This document shows, piece by piece, positions 50,815-61,600 of a DNA stretch of 64,000 bases. The position numbers were made by a program, and so were the translations under genes. The notes beneath the pieces are model-generated. The model searched no databases. It was not told where the DNA came from and worked only from the letters and a program-made list of their open reading frames with translations. The DNA lies in contig OW568866.1 in the NCBI GenBank assembly GCA_938743325.2, positions 930,001 through 994,000 of the forward strand, written 5' to 3'. Every line of letters begins with the position of its first letter. Position 1 is the first letter of the stretch. Source of the stretch: Pycnococcus provasolii. Taxonomy: Eukaryota > Chlorophyta > Pseudoscourfieldiophyceae > Pseudoscourfieldiales > Pycnococcaceae.

Positions 50815-51972
50815 GACGATAAGAACAAGATGAAGATCTGAAACGAAGACTACGATGACTGACGGAAAGTGCTGTGCTGTGAGCCGAGATTCAGCTGAGA
50901 GCAGTCAGTCAGTCCTCCTGTGCACAACACAACACAACACAGTACGTACTTGAGCCGGCAGATGTATCTCCCTCGACGTACCTCGAGGATTCGGAATGAA
51001 CAGCGTAGCGGGGGGCGACTTCAGGCGGCACAGATGAAGGAAGGAAGGCACGAGAAACCAGAACAGAAACGGGTTTGGTGTTTGGGGGTTTGGTTTAGGG
51101 TTGTTAGGTTTGGGGGTTTGGGTGTTTGGTGTTTGGGGGTTTGGTGTTTGGGGGTTGGGGGTTTGGTGTTTGGGGGTTTGGTTTTTGGGGTTTGGGGGTT
51201 TGGGGTTTGGGGTTTGGTGTACCTGTTTGGTGTTTGGGGGTTTGGTGTTTGGTGTTTGGGGGTTTGGGGTTTGGGGGTTTGGTTTTTGGGGGTTTGGGGG
51301 TTTGGTGTTTGGGGGTTTGGTGTTTGGGGGTTTGGTGTTTGGTGTTTGGGGGTTTGGGGGTTGGTGTTTGGGGGTTTGGTGTACCTGTTTGGTGTTTGGG
51401 GGTTTGGTGTTTGGGGGTTTGGGGGTTTGGGGGTTCAATCCTACCTTCCAGGATCCCTTGGGCTATGTACTTTCGCAATCTAACCTTAAGTTAATAAGTT
51501 TAGATCCCTTTCGCTTTTCGCTTGGGCCTTGGAATCTTGGATGCCGTGATGTCCGTTTGTAGGCTTCGTTACGGACTTCGTTACGGTAAACTTTACCGTA
51601 TAAAACCTTAACCGGCCAGCAAATGTTACCCGGCCAGCACATGTAACTTTATTTTAAGTCATCCTGAGAGCTCGTCCAAGAAGTGACTTGTCAAGTTAAC
51701 CTTAAAGGTAGGCGTTGTAGGACAGGTCCCCTGGGTGGGACAGGGAGGTGGAAATACATAGACTAAGATTTGGAAACCCTAACCTACTCTCGTTCTTGTC
51801 GCACGTACAGTACATACACAACGTTGGTTGGGCCCAACCCGTTGTCGCCGCCCTTAAGCTCCCCTCTCTCCTTAAGGCCCTTGTTCGCCTTGTGTATGGC
51901 CATACTTAAGGCCGCTCCGTCCACTGTGTTGTGTTGTTCCTTTGCCTTAAGTAGTTAAGTCTTGAGTGAGTC
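50815..51972. promoter_or_regulatory. Divergent uL24m/TRP intergenic region with G-rich minisatellite
   Basis: A minisatellite at about 51070-51440 is built of GGGGGTTTGGTGTTTG-like units with almost no C or A; the interruption GTGTACCTGTTTGG occurs twice (about 51218 and 51390), showing a higher-order duplication. A telobox-like TTTAGGGTTGTTAGG lies near 51095 and AAACCCTAACC near 51774. Five CTTAAG palindromes lie at about 51485-51950, towards the TRP start. Open frames rich in Gly/Val/Trp/Phe or Pro/Thr/Asn are repeat artefacts. Confidence 0.6.
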
Positions 51973-54900
51973 ATGGCCGACCATGATGACTCGTTGGAAG
52001 AAACGGGACATGCAAGTTTGACCGCCGCACCACCGTCAGATGCTGTGCTCGGGGTAAGTCAGCAGCACATCTCTGAAGAAGGATCGCAGACGAACGACGG
52101 AGGAGGAGGAGGAGGCTCGGAACATAACGACGAAAGTGACCCGGACGACGTGCACGTTGACGTTCGCAACGCGGGGGGACGCACGCGCGAGCAAGAACCG
52201 TCGCTGCCGAACGCGGTGTCCACGCCAGTGCCGTACCAGATGAGCACGCCTGACTCTGACTACAGGAGTAGGGCCAAGTCCGAACCGGCGCCAACCACAC
52301 CATCCGCATCCGCACCCGCATCCGCATCCGCCGGCGGTGTTGGTGGCCAGCTTGCAAACGCAAGCACGACGAAACGTATCAGCGACCTGTGGCAGCGCGG
52401 GAAACGGCGTGTGTCCAGGCTAGCGTCCGTCATCAGGAGCATGCGTACCGACAACCCGAGGCGAAGCGTGTCGAGCGGTCAAACGCTCTCCATGATGGTC
52501 CCAAGCACGACGGAGGCAAACTTGCAGCCGACAAGTCTCGTGCAGTACCTCAACCGCCACCGCGAAATCGAGGATGCGCTGGCGTTGAACAAGCCAAACG
52601 CTGCCGTCAGCCTGTGGGCTGAGGAGGCTGAGTCGGTGAACCACGACGCGGAGTCGGCCGCGCAAGGTGGTCAAATGGCCCCCGACATCGAGGACCGCGT
52701 GCTGGAACGCATCCGCACGTACATCGGCCTGCATGGCTTTGACGTCAACGGAGACGAGGATGAGGAGTACACGCCGGTGATTGCCGCGACGTGGTATCGG
52801 CTGCCCAAGGTTGTGAACTACCTGCTCGAAAGTGACGCGAACATCGACGCGCGCACTCAGGTGAAGCGACGCACAGCACTGCTCGTGGCATGCATGAAGG
52901 GCGACCTCGAAATCGCACAGTCGCTCGTCGCGCACGGCGCGAGCATTTACGTGCGCGACTACGAAGGTTTTTGCGCCATGCATCTGGCTTGCCAGAACGG
53001 ACACGTCGAGCTCGTGAGGTGGCTCGTTGAGCTCGACAACGAAAGGAGCGCGGATGCGGAGATGCGCAGCCAGCACGAAAGCTTGCTGACCATACGAAAC
53101 ACCAAGAAGAGAACTCCCATCTTCCTTGCCTGCGAGCAGGGGCACGCGAACATCGTCCACTTTATGCTTGAGACGAACGCGACGCTGGCGAACGGTACGG
53201 ACAAGTACCAAAACACGCCGCTTCACTTGGCGTGCGAGCACGTTGACGTCATCGACATCCTGCTCGACAAGGGTGCGATGGTTGACGCTGACAACAAGGC
53301 GAAGCGAACGCCGCTCATGGCGTGCGTGGAGGTGGGAAACTATGCGGGCGTCGAGCGTCTCTGCAAGCGTGGCGCATCCATCACACGCACGGCGAAGGGC
53401 AACGAGACCCTCGCGCACGTTGCGGCGTCGCGTGGCCATGCGGAAATCCTGAAATTCCTCGTCAAGCGCAACATCGACGTGACGGCGATGCTGAGGTCGA
53501 ACGACCCCCTCGAGGATGGCATGATCCCCCTCGACTGGGCGCTGTATCACAACCACCTCGAGTGCGTTGAGATTCTGCTCGGGCACTACTTCAAGATCGA
53601 GCTGTCACACGACGGCCCTGGCGCGAGCAAGAGCCACCAGCACAAGGAGCTGGACATCGTCGCCGTCATGCGCAAGCTGTACGACTACGACATGCTGCAC
53701 AAGCTTAGCTTCAGCCTGCTGCTGCACCTTCTCATGGGCACCGCACATCCGATGTGGATAGCGCTCATCTACAGCAAGAGACTGGAGCGCAAATCGAGCA
53801 AGCTGATTGGCGGCACGAAGCGGAAGAGTGACATGCTCAGCTGCTCACTGCTCCTTCAGGAAGTTTGTGAGCACATGATGAATCTCGTCGACAAAACGGC
53901 GGAGGAGGTGTACAACAATCAGGTTGATAAGATTGAAGCGGAGCATGACGCGAATGTGCATCGGCACGCACGACACTTACACGAGAGGCAGAGATCGCGC
54001 GACCGCGAGGCTGAGCCAAGCGGCGCTCCATCCGCGATGCTAGGGGAGATGGAGAAGCACGCCATCCGCTCGAAGTCCAACTTGAGCAGAAACGACGGTT
54101 CGGTGCAGGAGCCAGACCCTTATGCGACGCTTGAGAGAACGGAAACGACGTCTTCGAGTCACATGGACCACGAGGAAAGCGGTATGTCAAACATGACGCA
54201 GTCGACCTCGATGTCGTTCGAGGGTGGCGCCTTACAAAATGCCATGTCAAGGAGGCGGTCATCTACCACTCGCCGCGGCTCGAATGCCAGCACCCTGGGG
54301 GCACCGCCGAAGCTGATGACCGGACACGACGCGGTGGACAAAATTCTCTCGCAGAACGTGCTGGGATATCGAATGATTGACATTGCCGTTTCGTATCGCA
54401 GAAAGGTCTTCATCGGAAGCGAGCTTGTGCAGGAATACCTCATGACGACGTGGACGGGAGGCCACGGATCTCTCTTCGTCTTCTTCAACGCAGTCCTTCT
54501 TGCGGTGCTTGGCCCGGTGTACGTTGCCATGTATCGATATGCCATGAGGGAGGATAGTCGAATAGACAAGTCTGAGGCAAAGGTGCCAGTTGCCATTTGC
54601 TTCTGGGCGTGGTTTGTGCAGTACATCACCTTCTCCATCCTCGTGATTCCGGCATTTTACCCTATTCGCGGCAATTCGGACGATCCACTTCACCTTCGAT
54701 CGATGGATTTCGGCGCGAATACGAATCAGGAAAAATCTGTGGTACTCACAAGGGCGTCGAATGCCTTTGAGTTTGCCATCTTCGTCTGGCTCGTGGGTCT
54801 GCTGAGTGGGGAAATGCAGCGACTTCGTCTGCTAGTGAAGCATACGTCCAAAAATATGGGCTTCTTCCAGTTCACTGACCACTTCTTTTCACGCGGGCTT

Positions 54901-56211
54901 CTTAACGATGCTTGGGAACTGTACCTGCTCCTCCTGTTGCTATTTGCCATGGTCACCGCGGTGATTCGTATTCAAGCGCTTTACACGAAGGACGTGGCGA
55001 CAATCGAGGCTGACTTGGTCATGCGCAGCATCTGCGCGTGCCTCTTCTGGATTTACATCATCCGCGCGCTGAGCTCTCACCAGGTATTTGGCGTACTGCT
55101 GCACAGCATTCAGTGCATGATTTCTGACATTTTTAACTTCCTCCTGCTTCTTGCGCTCATCGTTATCGCGTTCAGCCGTGCTTTCGTCACCTTGTTCAAG
55201 GGATCAAACAACCCGGTGGCTGAAGAGGCTTTCAAGGATGTCTTCGCCGGCTGCCGCGCTCTTGTGGAGGTTGCCTTCAATACGCCGAATGCCGAGAAGG
55301 TGAACGAGGTGCTCAACCGTGTCCCAGAGACGGGTGAGTACGAGCTGTGGATCTCCACGATTTCCGATACGACGCTCGCGACCGCTTGGACTCTTCAAAT
55401 CACGTACCAGCTGATCACCAACGTGATGATGCTGACTCTTCTCATTGCCATGCTGAGCCGTACGTTCACGATGGTGGACGCCGCGGCGGCGGAGGCGTCC
55501 ATGTTCGAGCGGACACAGCTCATGCTGAGCGGAGGTTCTCGCGCGGAGATTCAGCCACCTTATAACCTCCTGGCTATCATGTGGGATGTGCTCGTATACG
55601 TGGTGCGCAAAGCAGGAGCACTGTGTGGTTGCTTGGATGAGAAAAGTTCGCCAAAAGCGAAAGCGAAGCACGTAACGTTCGGTGATGACGATGAAGACTT
55701 GGCGGAGTACAATGTCGTGGAGCCTTCGAAGATACAGAACGACTCTACATTCGTGGGCGAGTACCTTCACCACGTCGACGACATGATTTTGCTTGAGCCG
55801 CTCACTTCGCAAAAACGGTATGCGCAGAGATACAATCGTGCGAACAGCCTGATGCACAGCGAGGCTGCCGATATGACTATGGGGGGCCAACGCACTCTCG
55901 TGACTCGCCGCGCCATGCTCGAGTATCTGCTTGAGCACTGTGGGTTGGAGCGCAGCGATAACATCTCAAATACTCACACGCTTCCTCGCAGGCTGTCGAT
56001 GCTTGGAGCCGACGAGGGCCACAACAAGCACGCGGACATCAATCGCGTCACATCACATCGGAGCGTGGCATCGGCGTCAACGCCAACGAAACGTGGTAGC
56101 GGTGGTCCACGCCGAAGTGGGTTTGGTGACGGAGTGACCATAGTGGCACCCCTTGCACGTACGCACAGCTTAGCGACGGCGAAAAGTGGCATCCCACCAG
56201 TTGACTTTTGA
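51973..56211 (+). CDS. Ankyrin-repeat TRP-type cation channel
   Basis: 1412 residues, no intron. A disordered acidic N-terminus (1-250) leads to ankyrin repeats about 250-530 (e.g. TALLVACMKGDLEIAQSLVAHGASI, then AMHLACQNGHVELVRWLVEL, PLHLACEHVDVIDILLDKGA). A linker with a basic/acidic low-complexity part follows. Six or so transmembrane segments run about 825-1165: first helix LFVFFNAVLLAVLGPVY, later DIFNFLLLLALIVIAFSRAF, a long pore-side loop, and last helix MMLTLLIAMLSRTF. The N-terminal ankyrins, six-helix body and ALLxAMxxxTF-like final helix fit TRPA/TRPV-like channels of algae and protists. It likely senses mechanical, thermal or chemical stimuli at the plasma or ciliary membrane. No TRP box could be assigned with confidence. 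Confidence 0.82.
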   Translation: MADHDDSLEETGHASLTAAPPSDAVLGVSQQHISEEGSQTNDGGGGGGSEHNDESDPDDVHVDVRNAGGRTREQEPSLPNAVSTPVPYQMSTPDSDYRSRAKSEPAPTTPSASAPASASAGGVGGQLANASTTKRISDLWQRGKRRVSRLASVIRSMRTDNPRRSVSSGQTLSMMVPSTTEANLQPTSLVQYLNRHREIEDALALNKPNAAVSLWAEEAESVNHDAESAAQGGQMAPDIEDRVLERIRTYIGLHGFDVNGDEDEEYTPVIAATWYRLPKVVNYLLESDANIDARTQVKRRTALLVACMKGDLEIAQSLVAHGASIYVRDYEGFCAMHLACQNGHVELVRWLVELDNERSADAEMRSQHESLLTIRNTKKRTPIFLACEQGHANIVHFMLETNATLANGTDKYQNTPLHLACEHVDVIDILLDKGAMVDADNKAKRTPLMACVEVGNYAGVERLCKRGASITRTAKGNETLAHVAASRGHAEILKFLVKRNIDVTAMLRSNDPLEDGMIPLDWALYHNHLECVEILLGHYFKIELSHDGPGASKSHQHKELDIVAVMRKLYDYDMLHKLSFSLLLHLLMGTAHPMWIALIYSKRLERKSSKLIGGTKRKSDMLSCSLLLQEVCEHMMNLVDKTAEEVYNNQVDKIEAEHDANVHRHARHLHERQRSRDREAEPSGAPSAMLGEMEKHAIRSKSNLSRNDGSVQEPDPYATLERTETTSSSHMDHEESGMSNMTQSTSMSFEGGALQNAMSRRRSSTTRRGSNASTLGAPPKLMTGHDAVDKILSQNVLGYRMIDIAVSYRRKVFIGSELVQEYLMTTWTGGHGSLFVFFNAVLLAVLGPVYVAMYRYAMREDSRIDKSEAKVPVAICFWAWFVQYITFSILVIPAFYPIRGNSDDPLHLRSMDFGANTNQEKSVVLTRASNAFEFAIFVWLVGLLSGEMQRLRLLVKHTSKNMGFFQFTDHFFSRGLLNDAWELYLLLLLLFAMVTAVIRIQALYTKDVATIEADLVMRSICACLFWIYIIRALSSHQVFGVLLHSIQCMISDIFNFLLLLALIVIAFSRAFVTLFKGSNNPVAEEAFKDVFAGCRALVEVAFNTPNAEKVNEVLNRVPETGEYELWISTISDTTLATAWTLQITYQLITNVMMLTLLIAMLSRTFTMVDAAAAEASMFERTQLMLSGGSRAEIQPPYNLLAIMWDVLVYVVRKAGALCGCLDEKSSPKAKAKHVTFGDDDEDLAEYNVVEPSKIQNDSTFVGEYLHHVDDMILLEPLTSQKRYAQRYNRANSLMHSEAADMTMGGQRTLVTRRAMLEYLLEHCGLERSDNISNTHTLPRRLSMLGADEGHNKHADINRVTSHRSVASASTPTKRGSGGPRRSGFGDGVTIVAPLARTHSLATAKSGIPPVDF

Positions 56212-56360
56212 ATAAAAAAAGACGGATGAATGGATGGATGAATGGATGGATGGCTTAGTAAGTAAGTAGTACTACTGTAATAATTTGATTGAACTTTATT
56301 CTTCTTCCGACGACGACCACATTTCCCATATACAGTACTAGAGAATGGTAAGAATGAAGG

Positions 56361-57029
56361 TTACTTACTGTCATGGAGTCCGCTCCCCAGGATCCAAAAA
56401 AGGAGAAGCACCGAAGAGCCAATGTAGCAATCCGCATATGGCCCATGCACCGCCTTTTTCAGTCCGACGTAATTGAACGAGCCCATGCTCAAGCAAGTTG
56501 TAGACGTACGGCGTCGTTGGCGAAGAGGCGAGGAGAGGGGGTTCGTGGAGTAGAGGGACTTGCTCATCGAAAACCGCAAGTCTCCTCCCGTCGTGTACTT
56601 GATGTAGAGGTAGACGGTGTCGCGCAAGCCCTGCCGCGCGTTGTACGCGAACGATTTCTCGCATTCGCGCCCTAATAGAACTGCCTTGACGACAAGATCT
56701 AAAAGGGGCTCACCAAAAGAGACATTACGAACCGTGTTCTTCACTAGTTCCTTCATGGTTCTGAGTGGTATTGACGGTACGACGAATTTTATGTATGCGG
56801 AGGCGTGTTGAGAGGCTTTGTGAAAGGTAGACTTGTGTTGTTCGAACATGTCGAACAACGCACCTTTAGTACTGGTTCTTTCATGGTATCGACTAGTAAT
56901 GTGCGAGACGTGCGTTGGTACCGTCGTCCCCGGCGCATGCTTCGAAGTGAAAGGGGCCGTGGCCGTTCCACCATGCGTCGGTGAGCATGTATTCGTCGGA
57001 CATGAGTGACTGAGTGGATGCGATCTCAT
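56361..57029 (-). CDS. Uncertain gene, possibly spliced
   Basis: A 222-codon frame opens with ATG at 57029. Its middle is protein-like (FVVPSIPLRTMKELVKNTVR, LLDLVVKAVLLGRECEKSFA, GLRDTVYLYIKYTTGG), but the beginning and end are Ser/Thr/Pro- or Arg-rich. Other minus-strand frames look more natural there: MSDEYMLTDAWWNGHGPFHF from 57003 and PYVYNLLEHGLVQLRRTEKG near 56500. A three-exon gene is possible, but I could not fix splice sites. No family recognised. Confidence 0.35.
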   Translation of the reverse strand: MRSHPLSHSCPTNTCSPTHGGTATAPFTSKHAPGTTVPTHVSHITSRYHERTSTKGALFDMFEQHKSTFHKASQHASAYIKFVVPSIPLRTMKELVKNTVRNVSFGEPLLDLVVKAVLLGRECEKSFAYNARQGLRDTVYLYIKYTTGGDLRFSMSKSLYSTNPLSSPLRQRRRTSTTCLSMGSFNYVGLKKAVHGPYADCYIGSSVLLLFWILGSGLHDSK

Positions 57030-57332
57030 GTTTATAGTTGGGCCGAACCGGGATCCCACGGGGGAAAATTTTTCCCACCCAAAGATTTTGGTTCAGCGAG
57101 GTATCCCCCCGAAAGGAAAAAAATCGGTTAACGACTTAACTGGATCACAATCCAAATTCCAAGCTGCGATCGAGCTTTGTGGTAGAAATTCGCCCTGGTC
57201 AGCAATCGGTCCAAGAAAAAAAAAAAACTTTGGAATTTTGTTTTATCCCCCCAGCCGCCACCCAGAAAGTCCTTTTACGGCTTCCGTCGTAATAACCTCG
57301 TCACTTTTCACTTCTCTTCCCCTTTCATCATC

Positions 57333-58436
57333 ATGGCGACAACGATGACGACAACCATGATGCTGATGCTGCTCGCACTCTCCTCCCACCTGCTATCTGT
57401 CTCCGCTGACTCCCACCTGCTCGTGGAGGAGGGACTCGGTATCGATGTAATGGCAGCTCCTCCCAGTGGTGATGGTGGTGATGCAGTCATTGAGGAAGAA
57501 GGCGAAGACGGCAACATGATTACCCTCGTAGGGCAAAAGGACAACCCGTGCGTCGGCAAGAAGCCGCTGCATGGTCCCGAAGAAGGCGACGAGTACTTCA
57601 AGAATGTGCAGTGCATCGAGGCCGGTGTCAAACAGGCGCTCGAGCAAGCGGGCGCGAACGTGACGAAGGGTTACAATGGCGAGTTCGACGCTGGCGATCG
57701 CGTTCCAATCGTCACGTCGTACAAGGAGGCTGGGTTGTGCCCCGTCAATGTTCACTGGCATCTCGGTGCTGAGCACTTGTCCGTCGGTCAGTTTGACGAG
57801 AATGGAACCGGACCGACGACCACTCGCCGTCGTCGTCGTAGCCGCAGCATGCTCGCCGAGAAGGCGCGCCTAGGCTTCCAGTGCAACTACTACAACGCCA
57901 CCGACGAGAAGTTCACGAAGCCGTTCGACTGGAAGCACTGCGAAGGCATGCAGGTTGGACAGACGTACGAGGTTCACTGGCCACACTCCGCCGCCGGCAT
58001 GTGCGGTACGGAGTGGCAGATGCAGACGCCGTTCTACGACGGCGTCTTCTGCAAAAGTGGCATCATCAGTCTCGATCCGCTGAACACGTTCCAGAAGATT
58101 GGCGTTCAGGCGCAGGTGTACACGATCGTCAACGACGAGACTTACTACAACGACAACCTCCTCAACGGGTGGATCGAGTATCCTGATATGGATGTTGCGA
58201 AATACACGGGGTCGACGACGGGCACGACTCGAAGCAACGAGATCTGCTCGAGGTTCACGCCCATCACGTGGCAGGTGGATCGCAAGTGCCACATGGTGTC
58301 CGCGAGCTCGATGGACAAGCTGTGCGAGGAGATGAAAGCGCAGAAGGCTGACATGTCGGATGACCTGCACGCGCATGGAGCGCGAGAGCTCGTTGCGGAT
58401 CAGTTCGCTGCGGACAATCACCAGCGTCTTCACTAG
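57333..58436 (+). CDS. Delta-class carbonic anhydrase
   Basis: 367 residues. A signal peptide (about 1-25, MLMLLALSSHLLSVSA) predicts export or entry to the secretory route, so an external or periplasmic CO2-concentrating role is likely. The delta-CA signature CPVNVHWHLGAEH near 134-146 carries candidate zinc-binding histidines; DWKHCEGMQVGQTYEVHWPHS and CGTEWQMQTPFYDGVFC follow, with paired cysteines, and the family tail ITWQVDRKCHMVSASS. Between the two blocks is an unusual insertion with a run of seven basic residues (TTRRRRRRSRSMLAEKAR). It interconverts CO2 and bicarbonate. Delta-CAs are known from diatoms, haptophytes, dinoflagellates and some prasinophytes. Confidence 0.93.
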   Translation: MATTMTTTMMLMLLALSSHLLSVSADSHLLVEEGLGIDVMAAPPSGDGGDAVIEEEGEDGNMITLVGQKDNPCVGKKPLHGPEEGDEYFKNVQCIEAGVKQALEQAGANVTKGYNGEFDAGDRVPIVTSYKEAGLCPVNVHWHLGAEHLSVGQFDENGTGPTTTRRRRRSRSMLAEKARLGFQCNYYNATDEKFTKPFDWKHCEGMQVGQTYEVHWPHSAAGMCGTEWQMQTPFYDGVFCKSGIISLDPLNTFQKIGVQAQVYTIVNDETYYNDNLLNGWIEYPDMDVAKYTGSTTGTTRSNEICSRFTPITWQVDRKCHMVSASSMDKLCEEMKAQKADMSDDLHAHGARELVADQFAADNHQRLH

Positions 58437-58621
58437 AGAGAGACCTGCTCGAGTGGCAGTGAATCGATGATGAATGATGAGAATGAATACGACCGCGTAA
58501 ATTGTTGCACGACGACGAAGACTACGACTACGATGAGGATTCTCGTAAATTTTGTTGCACACGTGTTGTGAACGTTTTAGGTTTTTATTACAGGGAAAGA
58601 GAAAAAATCACAATGTTGTTG

Positions 58622-61600
58622 TTAAACTTCTCCAACAGTCGTCGTCGCCAATTCTTCTTGCATCACCTCCTTTGCTGCTCCTAAATCATCGTCGCCACCG
58701 CCATCAACAAATACGGAACTTCGCGTCGGCAAGTCGGAGCTGTCGAGGCTGTCGTAGTAGGGATCTTGATCAAAGCCACCGAAGACTTCGAAGCTGTCTT
58801 CAAACGCAAGATCGTCATCATCCTCATCCTCGGCACGACTGACTGTTGTCATCGGTAACTGGCGATGCGTGAGCGTGCGAGATCCTTCGATTGGGAATGG
58901 TGCACCTCCCTTGGGAGCAATTAGGCTGTGCCAGTGCTTTGCCCTCACCGCTCCAGCCTTCACGCCATTCCTCTCCATCTCCTGACGATCCAGCTCGCGT
59001 TGGTAACCATCCGTGATAAATGTGCGCGTTTTCTCCGCCGAAGCCCGAATCATGCCCTTGCGGTCCCTCATGTCCGACCTATGCTCCTCGCGCTTCGCAG
59101 TGCGCTCTGCACGCCTCTCCTCGCCACGATCTCTCTCCGCAATCGCGTCCACGTAGCGTTGCTGGCGAATCTCCGCGATGCGAATCTCGCGCGTCAGCGC
59201 ATTCTGCTGCCTCGTAAAGGCGCTCGCAAACATCGAAGCATCGTGGCGCATCGAGTGGCGCATGCGCGCCTTGCGAATTGCCGCAACCTTGCACATTGCG
59301 TCGCGATCCTCCGTTCGGCGCACGTGCTGCCTCCCCGTCGTGAGGCGAAGCTTCATATCCGCGCCAGCGTCGCGCAGGCTCTGTGTGTGGTCAACCCTGG
59401 CATTTTTCACCTGCGCCTTATTTGCCGCAGTGAGCTCGCGGCGCGCCGTCGTGCTTGCTGTCAGCGCAGCGAGCGTGTCCTGCGTCTTTGTCTCGAAAGC
59501 TTGACGCGTTTCCTCGCGATCGGGCGGGTTCACGTTCAAGCAGTGGCCCGTTCTCGACGAGAATTCGTGCATTGGGGCGTACGCACCACTCGCGCGGTTC
59601 AGCTTCAGCATTTCCACGTCTCTGATGAGGTTCTCCCTCGCACGTTCGCGAGCAGCCCGAAGGAAATCCGTGTCGGCTCGAGTTGCATGTGCGTTGCTGA
59701 ACACGGCATCCTCCGCCACCTCGACGCGCGACGACGACGGATGCACCATGCGCGTACCGACCATCTCCCCGTCGACGTCGTCAAGGTGCAGCGAGTGCCA
59801 GTACGAGGTTAACGAGGTGCTCGCGCACACGTCACGTCCCCACGGATCTTCTCGCTCGTCGAACAGGTCGGGACGCAGGGACTCGATAAGATCTCGAGGA
59901 CCACCGCGCACCAACAGCCGTGCAAACAGACGCTCGTCGGAGCTGAGGAATCTCACGCTCGAGCGCAGGCACCTTGCCAGCTGCCCCTGCAGCATCGTGG
60001 TCGGTGCCTTGAGCATACCCACAAATGGCCGCATCAAGCTGCCCTCCGGCAGCTTGTTCGCAAGCATCTTCGCAAGAATCAGCTGCGCATTCTCCTTCTC
60101 CGATACCAGAGAGTGTTCCTCGTCAGCCTCGTTGCCGACGGTGAGCGTGACGCTCGCGGTGGCGACGCGATCAGGGCTGGGAGAACGGGCTAGCACGTCC
60201 GCAACGTCCTCGAGGTGTGCTGCGTAGCCTGCCTGCGCCCCATTCGGAGAACGCCACGTGAGCGCGACAAGAAGCGCGGCGCGATTCATAGCCTCCTCGG
60301 ACGATGAGAATGTTACGCGGCGATATGGGCGTCCTTCCAGCGCAAGACGGCGGTAAGACTGATTGGGCTCCACGGGAACCATATCAGCGCCGGTTCGCAG
60401 CAGCTCCATTACGTCGTGCGCCGTGAACACACGAGGCGGTAACCCTTCAAAGTCCTCGCTGAGTTGCGCGAGAGTGACGTGCGGGATCTTCACGCCCGTC
60501 CACAGGGGCAAGCCCGGCCGCGTCTCGCTGGAGACGATCACCACCCTGCTCTTATTGTCGAACGTGAAGAACAGCCGCTGCTCCGTGATGAGGCTCAGGT
60601 GCTTTGGCAGTGCGGTGCACAGCTCCTGCTGCCTCAGCAGCGCCTCCTGGCATCCGTATGTGACCATCAGGCTGCGCTCGCCGCCGCCCTCCGAGGGGAA
60701 GGCTTTCGACGATAGCTCAGCCACCCTCGCCGCCACCTCGTGCAGCATGTTCAGTCGCCGGATCGTGGTGCGCCCTCGAAGCCATCGCTGTATGAATACG
60801 CACGCGCGTCGGCGCAGGGCACGGCTGCACAGGTCTGGCACGAGGCTCTGTCTCGCGAGATATGCTCTCCATGTTGCCTGTATGGACACCGCGGCGGCGA
60901 CGCGCGACAGCGTCAAGTCCAGATACGGCTCGAGCAGCTGTTCGCGTGGGGCGTCGGATTCGTTGAGGTCGTCGTTCGCCTCTCCCACCGCGTCTGCGAG
61001 CGCTTCCCTGAACTTTTCGGTGCCAGGCACCTCGACTGTAACGTACTGTTCGTACTTCCGCCGGTTCTTCTCCGCGTTCTCGCCTCGCTGCTTCGCGGCT
61101 AGTTTGAGAGCCAGCGGCACCGCGCACCCTCGCCTGCGCAGTCGCGTGATGGCCTGTGCGTGCGCGACAGACTTCGGACTGAGCACGAGTTTGCCTCCGC
61201 TCCTGAGGTACGGCGCGTCGACTGGCTTAGCGATGGGCGCCCGCCTGACGACGAGTCCCGCAGGCAGCGACGTCCTTTCGAATGCGCTAATTGCGTCGCC
61301 GTCTGGGTCGTTCGTTCCTAGCGGCGGGAGGCGCAGAAGCACGATTCCCCTATTCTGTGTTACGTGCGTGTTTGCGTTTTGTTTTTTTTCTTCTTCGTCG
61401 TCGTCTTCGTTATCGTCGTTGAGCGTGTCCGCGTGCGTGAAGTGCTCGCCGTGTCCGAACGCTCCTTGGAACGCGCCTTGTACCACGGCAACCTCGCTGA
61501 CGTTTGTTGAAGTAGCGTTTGAAGTCGAAGTGGCTAACGAGGCGGTGACCAAATCTCTAAACACGTCGATTTGCGTGATACGAATGTGCACATTCATCCC

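Noticed and set aside
51104-51562. Gly/Val/Trp/Phe or Pro/Thr/Asn repeat proteins
   Set aside because: Open in several frames on both strands only because the G/T minisatellite lacks stop codons.
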